64,000 bases of DNA, from assembly GCF_007004645.1 (NCBI RefSeq), contig NZ_ML660027.1:718-64717 (forward strand), given 5' to 3'. The DNA is from Aliiroseovarius halocynthiae (lineage in GTDB: Bacteria > Pseudomonadota > Alphaproteobacteria > Rhodobacterales > Rhodobacteraceae). How positions within the stretch are numbered: the first letter of the stretch is position 1; each line of letters opens with the position of its first letter. Both the position numbers and the translations under genes were made by a program. The notes beneath the pieces were generated by a model that was not told the DNA's origin, searched no databases, and saw nothing but the letters and a program-made list of their open reading frames with translations. Below, piece after piece: positions 47,463-56,169 of the stretch.

Positions 47463-49096
47463 GCGAGAAATTTCTGAAGGTCGAAGATCTGAAAATCGGC
47501 GCGCGGATCTATCCGCCCGGCGAGAAGCCTCGGAATATCGACATCGTACACGGTGTGTCCTTCGAGCTTGAGAAGGGCAAGGTGTTGGGGCTGATCGGTG
47601 AATCCGGCGCTGGCAAATCCACCATCGGTCTGGCCTCGATGGCCTATGGCCGTGGCGGGGTCGAGATCACCGGCGGCAAGGTTTGGGTCAATGGTCGCGA
47701 GATCCTAGGCACCAACCTGAAAGATCTGCGCAAGCTTCGCGGGACTGAAGTGACCTATGTCAGCCAGTCGGCTGCGGCCAGTTTCAACCCCGCGAAGAAG
47801 ATCTTGGAGCAGGTGATCGAAGCCTCGCTGCATCAGGGCAAATTCTCGAAGAAAGAGGCCGAAGCCCGCGCGGTCGAGCTGTTTACCAAGCTGGGTTTGC
47901 CGGATCCCGAGAACATTGGCGATCGCTATCCGCACCAGGTGTCGGGTGGTCAGTTGCAGCGCTGCATGACGGCCTTGGCCCTGTGCCCCGAGCCTGATTT
48001 GGTCGTGTTCGATGAACCCACCACAGCGCTGGACGTCACCACGCAGATCGACGTGTTGATGGCGATCAAAGAAGCTATTCGGGATACCGGCGTGGCCGCG
48101 CTTTATATCACGCATGACCTTGCGGTGGTTGCCCAAGTCTCGGACGAGATCATGGTACTGCGCATGGGTGACATGGTTGAACATGGCACCACGGATCAGA
48201 TCATCAACCATCCCGTTGAGGAATATACCCGCGATCTGGTGTCGGTTCGTTCGACGCAGCATGATGGCAAGCCGCCCACGGATAATCCCGTTTTGACCGT
48301 GGAAAACGTCACCGCCCGCTATAAGGGCACGAATTTTGACGTTTTGCACAATGTCACGATGGAGCTTCACCCCGGCCAAACTTTAGCGGTTGTGGGCGAA
48401 TCCGGGTCCGGCAAATCAACCACGGCCCGCGTGATCACCGGCCTGTTGCCACCACGCGAAGGCAAGATCCATTTCGACGGGCGTGACCTGTCGTCGGATC
48501 TGGAAGGCCGCTCGCGCGAGGATCTGCGCGAGCTTCAGATGATCTATCAGATGGCGGATGTGGCCATGAACCCACGCCAGACCGTCGGGACGATCATCGG
48601 CCGCCCGCTTGAGTTCTATTTCGGCATGCGTGGTGCTGAGAAGAAGAAGCGGATTCTGGAACTTCTGGAAGAAATCGAGATGGGTCCAGAGTTCATGGAC
48701 CGCTATCCGGCAGAATTGTCTGGTGGTCAGAAACAGCGTGTCTGTATCGCCCGCGCGCTGGCCGCGAAGCCCAAGGTCATCATCTGTGACGAGGTCACCT
48801 CGGCGCTGGATCCGCTGGTTGCGGATGGCATTCTGAAACTTTTGGAGAATCTTCAGAAGATCGAAAACGTGGCCTATCTGTTCATCACCCATGACCTTGC
48901 GACGGTGAAGGCCATCGCGGATTCAATTGCTGTGATGTATCAGGGTCGCGTGGTGCGCTATGGCCCGAAAGCTGACGTGCTGGCGCCTCCGTTTGATGAT
49001 TATACTGACCTGCTGCTGAGTTCTGTTCCCGAGATGCGTCTTGGGTGGTTGGAAGAGGTCGTGCAGAACCGAAAAATGGAAAGCGCTGGCAACTAA
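47459..49096 (+). CDS. Fused DppD-DppF-type ABC ATPase
   Basis: 545 residues with two complete ATPase halves. Half 1: Walker A GESGAGKS (47-54), signature VSGGQ near 161, Walker B VVFDEPT. Half 2: Walker A GESGSGKS near 315, signature LSGGQ near 420, Walker B VIICDEVT, where Pro is replaced by Val as in DppF/OppF. Normally these are two genes; the fusion fixes a 1:1 ratio. Each half ends in the oligopeptide-transporter C-terminal segment. Confidence 0.94.
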   Translation: MSEKFLKVEDLKIGARIYPPGEKPRNIDIVHGVSFELEKGKVLGLIGESGAGKSTIGLASMAYGRGGVEITGGKVWVNGREILGTNLKDLRKLRGTEVTYVSQSAAASFNPAKKILEQVIEASLHQGKFSKKEAEARAVELFTKLGLPDPENIGDRYPHQVSGGQLQRCMTALALCPEPDLVVFDEPTTALDVTTQIDVLMAIKEAIRDTGVAALYITHDLAVVAQVSDEIMVLRMGDMVEHGTTDQIINHPVEEYTRDLVSVRSTQHDGKPPTDNPVLTVENVTARYKGTNFDVLHNVTMELHPGQTLAVVGESGSGKSTTARVITGLLPPREGKIHFDGRDLSSDLEGRSREDLRELQMIYQMADVAMNPRQTVGTIIGRPLEFYFGMRGAEKKKRILELLEEIEMGPEFMDRYPAELSGGQKQRVCIARALAAKPKVIICDEVTSALDPLVADGILKLLENLQKIENVAYLFITHDLATVKAIADSIAVMYQGRVVRYGPKADVLAPPFDDYTDLLLSSVPEMRLGWLEEVVQNRKMESAGN

Positions 49097-49115
49097 TCGC
49101 TGGATTTCGAAAGCA

Positions 49116-49150
49116 CCGGGGGCGTTGCGAATACGCCCCCGGTTTTCTTT
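49116..49150 (+). terminator. Rho-independent terminator of the peptide ABC operon
   Basis: Perfect 10-bp stem CCGGGGGCGT / ACGCCCCCGG with a 7-nt loop, then TTTTCTTTT, 19 bp after the ATPase gene. Confidence 0.94.
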
Positions 49151-49254
49151 TCCCGGTACAAAACCGACCCATTCTGACGCGGCTGTTACATAAATCCGTG
49201 ACCGCCCTCGCCTAGTCTGGGGAAAACTACCGCGCAAACTGGAAGGGCGCTGAC

Positions 49255-50091
49255 ATGGACAGAAAACTCCTGCTTCTCATCATCGACGGGGTGCCGCACC
49301 GCAACTGGCGTCGGTTGTTTGGCAATCTGGAAGGCTGGGTGCAGTCCGGCGATGCTAAGCTTCTGAAGATGCGGGCAGTGCTGCCGTCGACCTCGGCCAG
49401 CTGTTATGCTTCGATCCATACCGGTGTTACGCCGCAGGAACATGGCTGCACAGGCAACCACGATGTGTTCCGCCTGTCGCATGACGACATTTTCAGCCAA
49501 GTCCGCAAGGCTGGTGGCGTCACAGGTGCGGTGACCCATTCCTTCTGGTCTGAATTCTTCAATCGTGCGCCCTTCGACGTCGTGCGGGATGTGGAATATG
49601 ACGAGCTTGAAAGCACGTCGATCAATCACGGCCGGTTCCACACCATGACCGGCTATGGGATGATCAACCAATGCACACCGGCGGATGTCGATCTGTTCGG
49701 CACGTTGACCATGCTGTGTGAACGCAAGGGGATCGACTATGGCATCCTGCACACCTGCACGCTGGACAGCATGGGGCACCGCTTTGGGCATGACTGCCAA
49801 GAAATGGATCACACGTGCTTCATGATGGATGAACAGATGGCCCCCTTCATCAAGCGCTGGCGGGATCAGGGGTATGATTTGATCGTCACGGCCGATCACG
49901 GCCAGACAGATCGCGGCCATCACGGCGGGCACGAAGACCTGCAACAAGATGTCGCGCTTTACTATTTCGGGGATGCAGAGGTGGTCGATGACAGCGATGT
50001 TCTGTGCCAGACTCAGCTTGCGCCCACAGTTCTGTCCCTGTTGGGTGCGCCGATTGCAGATACGATGAAAGGCAAGGTGTTCCTGAAATGA
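49255..50091 (+). CDS. Alkaline-phosphatase-superfamily phosphodiesterase/hydrolase
   Basis: 278-residue member of the nucleotide pyrophosphatase/phosphonoacetate-hydrolase branch. Two-metal site: D10 (LIIDGVPH), nucleophile region LPSTSASCYASIHTGVTPQEHG, DSMGHRFGHD (Asp, His) and ADHGQTDRGHHGG (Asp-His, His). No signal peptide, so cytoplasmic. It has its own leader after the ABC terminator and overlaps the FAH-family gene (ATGA). Possibly cleaves a phosphorylated compound taken up by the ABC system (inference). Confidence 0.82.
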   Translation: MDRKLLLLIIDGVPHRNWRRLFGNLEGWVQSGDAKLLKMRAVLPSTSASCYASIHTGVTPQEHGCTGNHDVFRLSHDDIFSQVRKAGGVTGAVTHSFWSEFFNRAPFDVVRDVEYDELESTSINHGRFHTMTGYGMINQCTPADVDLFGTLTMLCERKGIDYGILHTCTLDSMGHRFGHDCQEMDHTCFMMDEQMAPFIKRWRDQGYDLIVTADHGQTDRGHHGGHEDLQQDVALYYFGDAEVVDDSDVLCQTQLAPTVLSLLGAPIADTMKGKVFLK

Positions 50092-50780
50092 CTTGGGCCA
50101 TTCCCGCTCCCGCGCAGCCGTATCTTCCGATCGTTGGTTCAGATCAAAGGTTCCCAGTGCGGCGGATCTTCTGTGTCGGACAGAACTATGCCGCCCACGC
50201 CCGCGAGATGGGGGCGAATCCGGATCGGGAGCTGCCTTTCTTCTTTTCGAAACCCGCAGATGCGTTGGTTCAGGATGGGGCAAGTATTCCATTCCCACCG
50301 GGCACGTCAAATCTGCATCACGAGGTCGAACTGGTTGTGGCCATCGGTCAGGGCGGCGCAAACATCGCTGCGTCTGAGGCATTGGAGCACGTCTGGGGCT
50401 ATGCCGTTGGTAACGATCTGACCCGCCGCGATATTCAGGCCACGGCGAAAGCGGCAGGGCGTCCATGGGACATGGCCAAGGGGTTTGACCGTTCTGCCCC
50501 CTGCGGAGCACTTCATCCCGTCAAGGCCGTCGGTCATATCACACAGGGCGCGATTTCGCTCAGCGTGAATGGAGAAACGCGCCAAAGCTCGGATATTTCG
50601 GATCTTATCTGGCCAGTGGCCGATGTGATCGCCTATTTGTCGACGCTGGTAGAGCTTTGCGCCGGAGATTTGATTTTCACCGGCACGCCAGAAAATGTCG
50701 GCCCGCTTCAACCCGGCGATACCTGCGTCGGGCAAATCGAAGGGCTTGGTACAATCACCACACGGTTCGAAGACAGTTAG
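50088..50780 (+). CDS. Fumarylacetoacetate-hydrolase-family protein
   Basis: 230 residues of the FAH family. Metal site and core: RIFCVGQNYAAHAREMG, FFFSKPADAL, LHHEVELVVAIG (Glu ligands), VWGYAVGNDLTRRDIQ and LIFTGTPENVGPL. Members hydrolyse C-C bonds of acylpyruvates or decarboxylate oxaloacetate; fumarylpyruvate-hydrolase-like sequences look similar. Start ATG 50088 overlaps the stop of the phosphohydrolase gene, so the two act in one pathway. Converges on and overlaps the GntR gene by 4 bp. Confidence 0.88.
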   Translation: MTWAIPAPAQPYLPIVGSDQRFPVRRIFCVGQNYAAHAREMGANPDRELPFFFSKPADALVQDGASIPFPPGTSNLHHEVELVVAIGQGGANIAASEALEHVWGYAVGNDLTRRDIQATAKAAGRPWDMAKGFDRSAPCGALHPVKAVGHITQGAISLSVNGETRQSSDISDLIWPVADVIAYLSTLVELCAGDLIFTGTPENVGPLQPGDTCVGQIEGLGTITTRFEDS

Positions 50781-51430
50781 TCCAGAAACGCCAACAACTT
50801 TTCGCGCGCCTTCTCAATATGCCTAAAGGTTAGTTCAGCAGCTCTATTGGCATCGCCAGCCTCGCAAGCCTCTTGGATCTCCTGATGGTCGCTATCAGCA
50901 CGCACGACTCCGTTGTCCATCAAAATGCGGGCGCGTAGATAGCGGTCAATTCGATTGAGCGCATTGTCTATTTCCGCCAGATGATATGTCAGGCCGCTGG
51001 CCGCATAGTGGGTTTCGTGAAATTTTCGGTTCAAATCCCCCCATTCGGAAGGATCTGTCGAGGTTGCCAAGGCCTCATAGTACCCGCGGGCTTTGCGCAA
51101 GACCTGATCATCCATCTTTGGAACAGCCTTTGCAATCACATTGGATTCAAGCAATGCCCGGAAATCAAAGATTTCACGTACCTCGTCTTGCGTCAAAGAC
51201 GACACCACCGCGCCTTTGTATCGCTTCGACGTGACCAATCCGTGCTCTTCCAGTTTCAAGATGGCTTCACGCACCGGAATCCGAGAGGTGTTGAACATCT
51301 TGGCAATCTCGTCTTGACGCAAAGGTGTGCCGTCCTCTAGTTCGCCCTCGACAATGGCTTGTTTCAAAGCATCGAAAATGATTGTTGTCGCTGAAGCTGT
51401 CTTTGACACGTCTACGGATTTTAACTGCAT
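50777..51430 (-). CDS. GntR-family regulator (FadR/VanR type)
   Basis: 217 residues. Winged helix at about 20-75 (GTPLRQDEIAKMFNTSRIPVREAILKLEEHGLV) and an FCD effector domain with metal-binding His positions in FHETHYAASG and FRHIEKAREKLL. Start chosen at ATG 51430 because GGGGGAT lies 7 bp upstream; ATG 51445 and TTG 51457 are possible. Facing the FAH/phosphohydrolase pair and the ABC operon, it is a good candidate to control them. Confidence 0.88.
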   Translation of the reverse strand: MQLKSVDVSKTASATTIIFDALKQAIVEGELEDGTPLRQDEIAKMFNTSRIPVREAILKLEEHGLVTSKRYKGAVVSSLTQDEVREIFDFRALLESNVIAKAVPKMDDQVLRKARGYYEALATSTDPSEWGDLNRKFHETHYAASGLTYHLAEIDNALNRIDRYLRARILMDNGVVRADSDHQEIQEACEAGDANRAAELTFRHIEKAREKLLAFLD

Positions 51431-51525
51431 AAACTGATCCCCCATACAGACTAGCAATCGTTATTCTCGTTCCCGAAGCAATTCGCATCGTCCACTGATA
51501 ACGAAGATGTGTAAAGCCTAAGCCA

Positions 51526-52020
51526 TCATGTGTCCTGACGTACGATGTTGGTAACCAATACATCCTTAACGTTTTTCCCAAGGATGGATTGCGCCACTTC
51601 AAGCAGGGCCGCGCGCAGCGGATCCAAACGGCTGGACTGTGTAAACATGCCGTCAAACCCGCCAGTGTTGGCATGGTTGAACATCACTTGAAGGAATTCG
51701 TCCCGCAGCTTGGGTTCGCGTTTGTAAACGGCTTCCCGCCCGCCAAGGTCCACCTCGACGTTCAACGACAGAACAACCAGCGACGAGACTCTTCCATCTG
51801 CGACGACCGGCACCACGAACTGATTGTTTATCTTTACAAATTCGGTGTCAGTTGGCGCTTCGTCGGCTATTTTCTCTTTGGTATCCCCGTGCTTATCTGG
51901 GTCAACATCACCGCAAGGGTTCATCACGACAGGCTCGGGTTCGGGTTGAAGCATCATGCCAGCGCCAGCGCCGGCGCCCAGGCCTAACAAGGCCAGAATA
52001 ATCGGGATAAGCTTTCCCAT
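51526..52020 (-). CDS. fliL: Flagellar FliL-like protein
   Basis: 164 residues: one N-terminal membrane helix (LIPIILALLGLGAGAGAGMML), an acidic linker and a FliL-like domain (TEFVKINNQFVVPVV, SSLVVLSLNVEVD, VLVTNIVRQDT at the C-terminus). FliL surrounds the stator units and supports motor torque. Last gene of the flgB-to-fliL operon, 11 bp after flgH. Confidence 0.85.
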   Translation of the reverse strand: MGKLIPIILALLGLGAGAGAGMMLQPEPEPVVMNPCGDVDPDKHGDTKEKIADEAPTDTEFVKINNQFVVPVVADGRVSSLVVLSLNVEVDLGGREAVYKREPKLRDEFLQVMFNHANTGGFDGMFTQSSRLDPLRAALLEVAQSILGKNVKDVLVTNIVRQDT

Positions 52021-52031
52021 TGAATTCCCCC

Positions 52032-52760
52032 TTAGAATGGCAGGATGATGTCTGCGACCTGCTGGCCATAGCGTGGCTGCTGAACGTCGCTGATCTGCCC
52101 GCGACCGCCATAGGAAATTCGGGCAGACGCGATCTTGTCATACGGAATCTCATTCTGGCGCGAGATGTCTTCGGGGCGGACGAAGCCTGTGACCAGAAGT
52201 TCGCGCAGTTCGAAATTGACCCGAACCTCTTGCGTGCCTTGGATCTGCAACACACCGTTGGGCAATGTGCCTAGAACGGTGGCGGCCACTCGCAGTTCGA
52301 GTTTTTCGTTCCGTTTGACAGAGCCATTGCCTTTGAACGAGCTTTTCGACGACAAGCCAACGGCGTTTGCAAGGGATGCACCTTCAGGTAAATCTTTGTC
52401 GACTGATTGCGGTATTCCAAACAGGTTGGGAACACCCATATCTTCGGAGGCACCGCGTGCCCGCGACGAGCTATTAGAGAACTCCGCCCGATCATTGATT
52501 TCGATTACCACAGTCAGGATGTCGCCCGACTGTTGGGCACGCCGATCGCCAAGCAGAGATTGGCGCCCGCCGCTCCACAGGGACGAGCGATCTACGGTAC
52601 CCTGCGGCGGGATGTCCTGCGGCAAGGCTGAGGCACTCATTGCCTGATGCTCGGCGCTCATTTCGACGGGGTTTAGCTCCGGAGTTTTGCCAACATTTTC
52701 CATTCGGGAACATGCGGTTACAGCTATGGATAGTATCAGGATGGGCAGTGTCAGACGCAT
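52032..52760 (-). CDS. flgH: Flagellar L-ring protein FlgH
   Basis: 242-residue lipoprotein of the outer-membrane L ring. Lipobox VTAC (Cys17), then SLWSGGRQSLLGDRRAQQSGDILTVVIEIND, the FlgH signature, and C-terminal GFVRPEDISRQNEIPYDKIASARISYGGRG. The flgI gene that often follows is not here. 12 bp after flgA. Confidence 0.95.
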   Translation of the reverse strand: MRLTLPILILSIAVTACSRMENVGKTPELNPVEMSAEHQAMSASALPQDIPPQGTVDRSSLWSGGRQSLLGDRRAQQSGDILTVVIEINDRAEFSNSSSRARGASEDMGVPNLFGIPQSVDKDLPEGASLANAVGLSSKSSFKGNGSVKRNEKLELRVAATVLGTLPNGVLQIQGTQEVRVNFELRELLVTGFVRPEDISRQNEIPYDKIASARISYGGRGQISDVQQPRYGQQVADIILPF

Positions 52761-52772
52761 TGGGTTTCCTTG

Positions 52773-53207
52773 TCAAAATTGGGCGTGAGAGTTCGAGACG
52801 ATGACGTCGCCGTTGGCTGAGACCGAGCCAGTGATTGTGGTGCGTGATGACAGGTTCATTACGCGCACCCGATCCCCAATTGCGCCGGACCCAAGGCTGC
52901 GCCCCTCGGCCAGAATGGTCATGGGGCCTGCCGTATAGACCAGCGTGACGATTTGGTTTCGGTCAATCACCGAAGGTGGACCAATGTCGTTCGGAAGAAC
53001 AGGGCGACCAGTATACAGCACCACGCGGGCCTCTTGCCCAATAACGTCCTCAAGCAACTGAAACCCGCCGGCAAGGTCGGTCGCCACCAGTTTCACGTCT
53101 TGTGCGGTAACAATCATCCCGGGGCGCAGGTTTCGGGCGGTGACGACGGTATCGGCACTTGCGGGCAGCGCGAGACTTATCAAAAGGAGAATCAATAGTT
53201 GCCTCAT
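52773..53207 (-). CDS. flgA: Flagellar P-ring chaperone FlgA
   Basis: 144-residue periplasmic chaperone for P-ring assembly. Signal peptide MRQLLILLLISLALPASA, then an SAF/beta-clip domain (RNLRPGMIVTAQDV, TGRPVLPNDI, VTLVYTAGPMTILAEGRSLG, VRVMNLSSRTTITG). Shorter than E. coli FlgA (219), lacking its N-terminal domain, which is usual for alphaproteobacteria. Its ATG overlaps the flgG stop. Confidence 0.93.
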   Translation of the reverse strand: MRQLLILLLISLALPASADTVVTARNLRPGMIVTAQDVKLVATDLAGGFQLLEDVIGQEARVVLYTGRPVLPNDIGPPSVIDRNQIVTLVYTAGPMTILAEGRSLGSGAIGDRVRVMNLSSRTTITGSVSANGDVIVSNSHAQF

Positions 53208-53992
53208 CAGCGCACCTGTGTGGTTGCCGCAAGCATCTGGTCTGCCGCGGTGATGACTTTCGAGTTCAACTCGTACCCGCGTTGAGCGGCAATAAGTTCG
53301 GTGATTTCGCGCACTGCGTCGACCGAGCTGTTTTCCAGATATCCCTGACGCAAGGTTCCACGCCCATCTTCGCCGGGGGCGCCGACAAATGCCGGACCCG
53401 AGGCGGGTGTTTCACGAAATAAGTTTGATCCAATCGCTTCCAGCCCTTTGTCATTGGTGAAGTTGGCCATCGTAAATGCCCCAAGAAGCTGCGGCTCGAC
53501 GGTGTTTTCGAAATAGGCATAGACCTCGCCGTCTGCATTGACCGAGATATCGCGTGCATCGCTAGGCACGGTGATCTCGGGCGAGACAGGATAGCCGTCC
53601 GAGGTTACGATCAATCCATCGCCGGACAATTTCAGTCCTCCATCGCGGGTATACCCGGATGCGCCCGACGGCAGAGTGACTTCGAAATACCCCAGGCCTT
53701 CAATTGCCAGATCCAGCTTGCCATTTGTTTGCGCAAGCGTCCCTTGTTGCACCATCATCGTGACTGAAGTTGGCCGTACACCCAACCCCAGCTGCACGCC
53801 CGTGGGCAGGACGGTCCCGTCCGAGGCATTAATCGTACCAGCACGGGTGGCTTGTTGATAATGCAGATCCGCGAATTCCGCCCGGCGGGTGTTGTATCCC
53901 GTGGTCGACATGTTCGCCAAGTTGTTCGAGATCGTTTCGACCCGCATCTGCTGGGCCAGCATCCCGGTTGCTGCAATGTTCAAAGCGCGCAT
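53207..53992 (-). CDS. flgG: Flagellar distal rod protein FlgG
   Basis: 261 residues. Typical rod/hook N-terminus (MRALNIAATGMLAQQMRVETISNNLANMSTTGYNTRRAEF), central D1-type domain (LAIEGLGYFEVTLPSG) and the C-terminal helix (EITELIAAQRGYELNSKVI). Builds the distal rod of the flagellar basal body. 12 bp after flgF. Confidence 0.97.
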   Translation of the reverse strand: MRALNIAATGMLAQQMRVETISNNLANMSTTGYNTRRAEFADLHYQQATRAGTINASDGTVLPTGVQLGLGVRPTSVTMMVQQGTLAQTNGKLDLAIEGLGYFEVTLPSGASGYTRDGGLKLSGDGLIVTSDGYPVSPEITVPSDARDISVNADGEVYAYFENTVEPQLLGAFTMANFTNDKGLEAIGSNLFRETPASGPAFVGAPGEDGRGTLRQGYLENSSVDAVREITELIAAQRGYELNSKVITAADQMLAATTQVR

Positions 53993-54004
53993 TTAGGTCT
54001 CCTG

Positions 54005-54724
54005 TTATCCCAAGACGGTTTTCGTGACCGAGCGGATACGCTCGTCTTCTTTTTCCATGAATTTCTGACCCAGCTCATAGCTGCGCTGCACCTCGATCAT
54101 CCGGGCGATTTCCGCGATGGGATCGACGTTTGACCCTTCGACATACCCTTGCAGAATCGAGGCTTCGCTTAGGGCGGGTTCAACGCCTCCGGGGGCTTCG
54201 AACCGAACACCGTCACGATGCTGAAGATCGGTTTGATCGACCGGCGAGAACAGACCGATCAGCGCCAAGGCCCGCCCATCGGCAGACAATGTGCCGTCAG
54301 ATGACAGCGAAACAGATGTCGCATCGGGAGGAATGAAAACGGGCGATCCCCCGCCATCCAACAGTCGATAGCCATCTGGGGTCACAAGTTCGCCTTCTGC
54401 GGAGGGTGTGAAAACCCCAGCGCGGGTTAGAAATTGCCCAGTCGGCCCGTCCAGCAGGAAAAAACCGTCACCTTCGATGGCAAAGTCAAATGTCCCCCCC
54501 GTTTGGGTCAGCGCGCCTTGCTCTAAATTCAGCGCACGTGTGTTGGCGGTGGCCATCGACAGTGATGGATCCTGCCGCTCAAGCGCATGAATGTATTCGG
54601 AAAAAATGACACCTTCGCGCCGGAACCCAGTGGTCGACGAATTGGCAATATTGTTGGCGATGCTCTGCATTTCACGCATCAAGCCGGATTGCCGGGTCAG
54701 GGATGTATAGCCGATATTATCCAT
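54005..54724 (-). CDS. flgF: Flagellar proximal rod protein FlgF
   Basis: 239 residues with the rod-protein layout: YTSLTRQSGLMREMQSIANNIANSSTTGFRREGV at the N-terminus, FAIEGDGFFLL in the middle, IARMIEVQRSYELGQKFM at the end. Start chosen at ATG 54724 with GGGGG just upstream; the TTG at 54739 would place the start before that site. Its start overlaps the fliQ stop region. Confidence 0.95.
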   Translation of the reverse strand: MDNIGYTSLTRQSGLMREMQSIANNIANSSTTGFRREGVIFSEYIHALERQDPSLSMATANTRALNLEQGALTQTGGTFDFAIEGDGFFLLDGPTGQFLTRAGVFTPSAEGELVTPDGYRLLDGGGSPVFIPPDATSVSLSSDGTLSADGRALALIGLFSPVDQTDLQHRDGVRFEAPGGVEPALSEASILQGYVEGSNVDPIAEIARMIEVQRSYELGQKFMEKEDERIRSVTKTVLG

Positions 54725-54725
54725 C

Positions 54726-54995
54726 TTATCCCCCCGCAATCAGTGGAATGACGCGCAATTGGAAAAAGCTGACCAGCGTTTCGGTCATAAAGCCCATGCT
54801 GGCCCAGAACACGACAAGAATGGCGGCCACCTTTGGGACGAAAGTCAGGGTCATTTCCTGGATCGACGTCAGTGCCTGAAACAGGCCCACGATCAGACCC
54901 GCGATCAACGCCACCGACAAGATCGGGATCGAGATCAGAACCGCGTTCCACAGTCCGGCCCGTAATGTGTCATAGAAGATGATTTCATCCATCAT
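54726..54995 (-). CDS. fliQ: Flagellar export protein FliQ
   Basis: 89 residues with two hydrophobic segments (AVLISIPILSVALIAGLIVG and VAAILVVFWASMGFM) around QALTSIQEMTLTFVPK, the FliQ signature. Part of the type III export gate with FliP and FliR, which are not in the window. Start overlaps the fliE stop; ATG 54995 or 54992. Confidence 0.95.
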   Translation of the reverse strand: MMDEIIFYDTLRAGLWNAVLISIPILSVALIAGLIVGLFQALTSIQEMTLTFVPKVAAILVVFWASMGFMTETLVSFFQLRVIPLIAGG

Positions 54996-55285
54996 CAGAC
55001 CGGCATCCTTAGAATTTCTTGATAGGCTTCGACGACTTTGTCACGAACAGTGACGGCGGTTTCGACTGCCAGCTCGGTCTGAGCCAGAGCCTGCACCAAC
55101 GCATGGGGATCAGCATCACCCGACAGGGCGGCCATTGCCGTTTGTTCGCCGTTTTGCAGGGTTTGCGCAAAGTCTTGCGCGACCCCGGCGAAATTGTTCA
55201 CTTTTTGTTCATTATTCGCCTTTGGCTCGGCCGCCTGACGCGAGGCTGCGTATTGTTGCGAGGCAAGGGTCGCGCGAATGTCCAT
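54995..55285 (-). CDS. fliE: Flagellar hook-basal body protein FliE
   Basis: 96 residues. The C-terminal FliE domain is clear (HALVQALAQTELAVETAVTVRDKVVEAYQEILRMPV). FliE connects the MS ring to the rod and is the first rod protein exported. Between flgC and fliQ in the operon. Confidence 0.94.
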   Translation of the reverse strand: MDIRATLASQQYAASRQAAEPKANNEQKVNNFAGVAQDFAQTLQNGEQTAMAALSGDADPHALVQALAQTELAVETAVTVRDKVVEAYQEILRMPV

Positions 55286-55296
55286 AATTATTTCTC

Positions 55297-55689
55297 CTAG
55301 CGTCGCAGCAGGTCCAACAGGCCGCGTGACATCTGACGTGACTGGTCGAACATTTTCAGATTGGCTTCATAACTGCGCTGCGCTTCGCGCGCGTCCGCAA
55401 TCTCGATAATCAAATCGACATTCGAGCCTTCATAATGCCCGGTATCGTCAGCCATGGGATGGGATGGGTCGTAGATGGCGGGCAGGGCAGTTTTATCCAA
55501 CTGCACGCGACCCGTTTCCACCAGACCAGTTGGGCGACCACCATCAATGGCGGCCTGAAAGCTGACCATCTTGCGGCGGTAACCCGGCGTATCCGCATTT
55601 GCGATGTTTTCCGAGACATGTCGCAGGCGTTGAGCCTGGCTTTGCATGCCAGACGCTGCGGCGGCGACGGAATTTCGAAGGTCACTCAT
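55297..55689 (-). CDS. flgC: Flagellar proximal rod protein FlgC
   Basis: 130 residues: RLRHVSENIANADTPGYRRKMVSF near the N-terminus, GSNVDLIIEIADAREAQRSYEANLKMFDQ near the C-terminus, as in FlgC. 6 bp after flgB. Confidence 0.95.
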   Translation of the reverse strand: MSDLRNSVAAAASGMQSQAQRLRHVSENIANADTPGYRRKMVSFQAAIDGGRPTGLVETGRVQLDKTALPAIYDPSHPMADDTGHYEGSNVDLIIEIADAREAQRSYEANLKMFDQSRQMSRGLLDLLRR

Positions 55690-55695
55690 CCAGCG

Positions 55696-56088
55696 TTACC
55701 TCCGCCCCAACGAGCTGCGCATTATGCCCAGTGTTGATTTGTAAACGGCCAGCGCCATGTCATGATCGCGTTTGGCCTCGGCAGCCATCATCATTTCGGT
55801 TTCAAGCGAGACCGAGTTGCCGTTGGGCGATGTCGCGCCGGGGCGGTATACTGTATCTATTTCAGGTTTGGCTGTTGCATCGCCCGGCGCACCGAAATGC
55901 CCAGTTCGTGTTGCACGCATCTGATCGGCCTGATCGGGCCTATAGGTTTCGGAAAACGAGGCAACATCACGGGCGCGATAGCCCGGCGTATCCGCGTTCG
56001 CCACATTCTGTGCGATGACGGACTGTCGTGCCGCGGCATGCAATGCAAGGTGGTTAGCCTTGGCAAATATAGTCAATTTTTCAAACAT
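55696..56088 (-). CDS. flgB: Flagellar proximal rod protein FlgB
   Basis: 130 residues. MFEKLTIFAKANHLALHAAARQSVIAQNVANADTPGYRARDV is the FlgB N-terminus; the C-terminal part (SLETEMMMAAEAKRDHDMALAVYKSTL) matches the family. First gene of the nine-gene flgB-to-fliL operon; its start is ATG 56088, the longer frame to 56535 being antisense to fliI. Divergent from fliI across an 81-bp promoter region. Confidence 0.95.
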   Translation of the reverse strand: MFEKLTIFAKANHLALHAAARQSVIAQNVANADTPGYRARDVASFSETYRPDQADQMRATRTGHFGAPGDATAKPEIDTVYRPGATSPNGNSVSLETEMMMAAEAKRDHDMALAVYKSTLGIMRSSLGRR

Positions 56089-56169
56089 CGGGGCTTCTCC
56101 CTCGATTGGCTTCAACCAAGGCTTAACCCTGATTCCTTTATAAACAGTTTCAGTGAAAATTTTAGGAGA

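Noticed and set aside
49186-50511. 441-codon minus-strand frame across the phosphohydrolase and FAH genes
   Set aside because: It spans two well-supported genes and their junction on the other strand and shows no coding signature.
56089-56169. CtrA-like half-site TTAACC in the fliI/flgB divergent promoter
   Set aside because: Only one half-site is present and the second half at the proper spacing is missing; too common in AT-rich spacers to claim.
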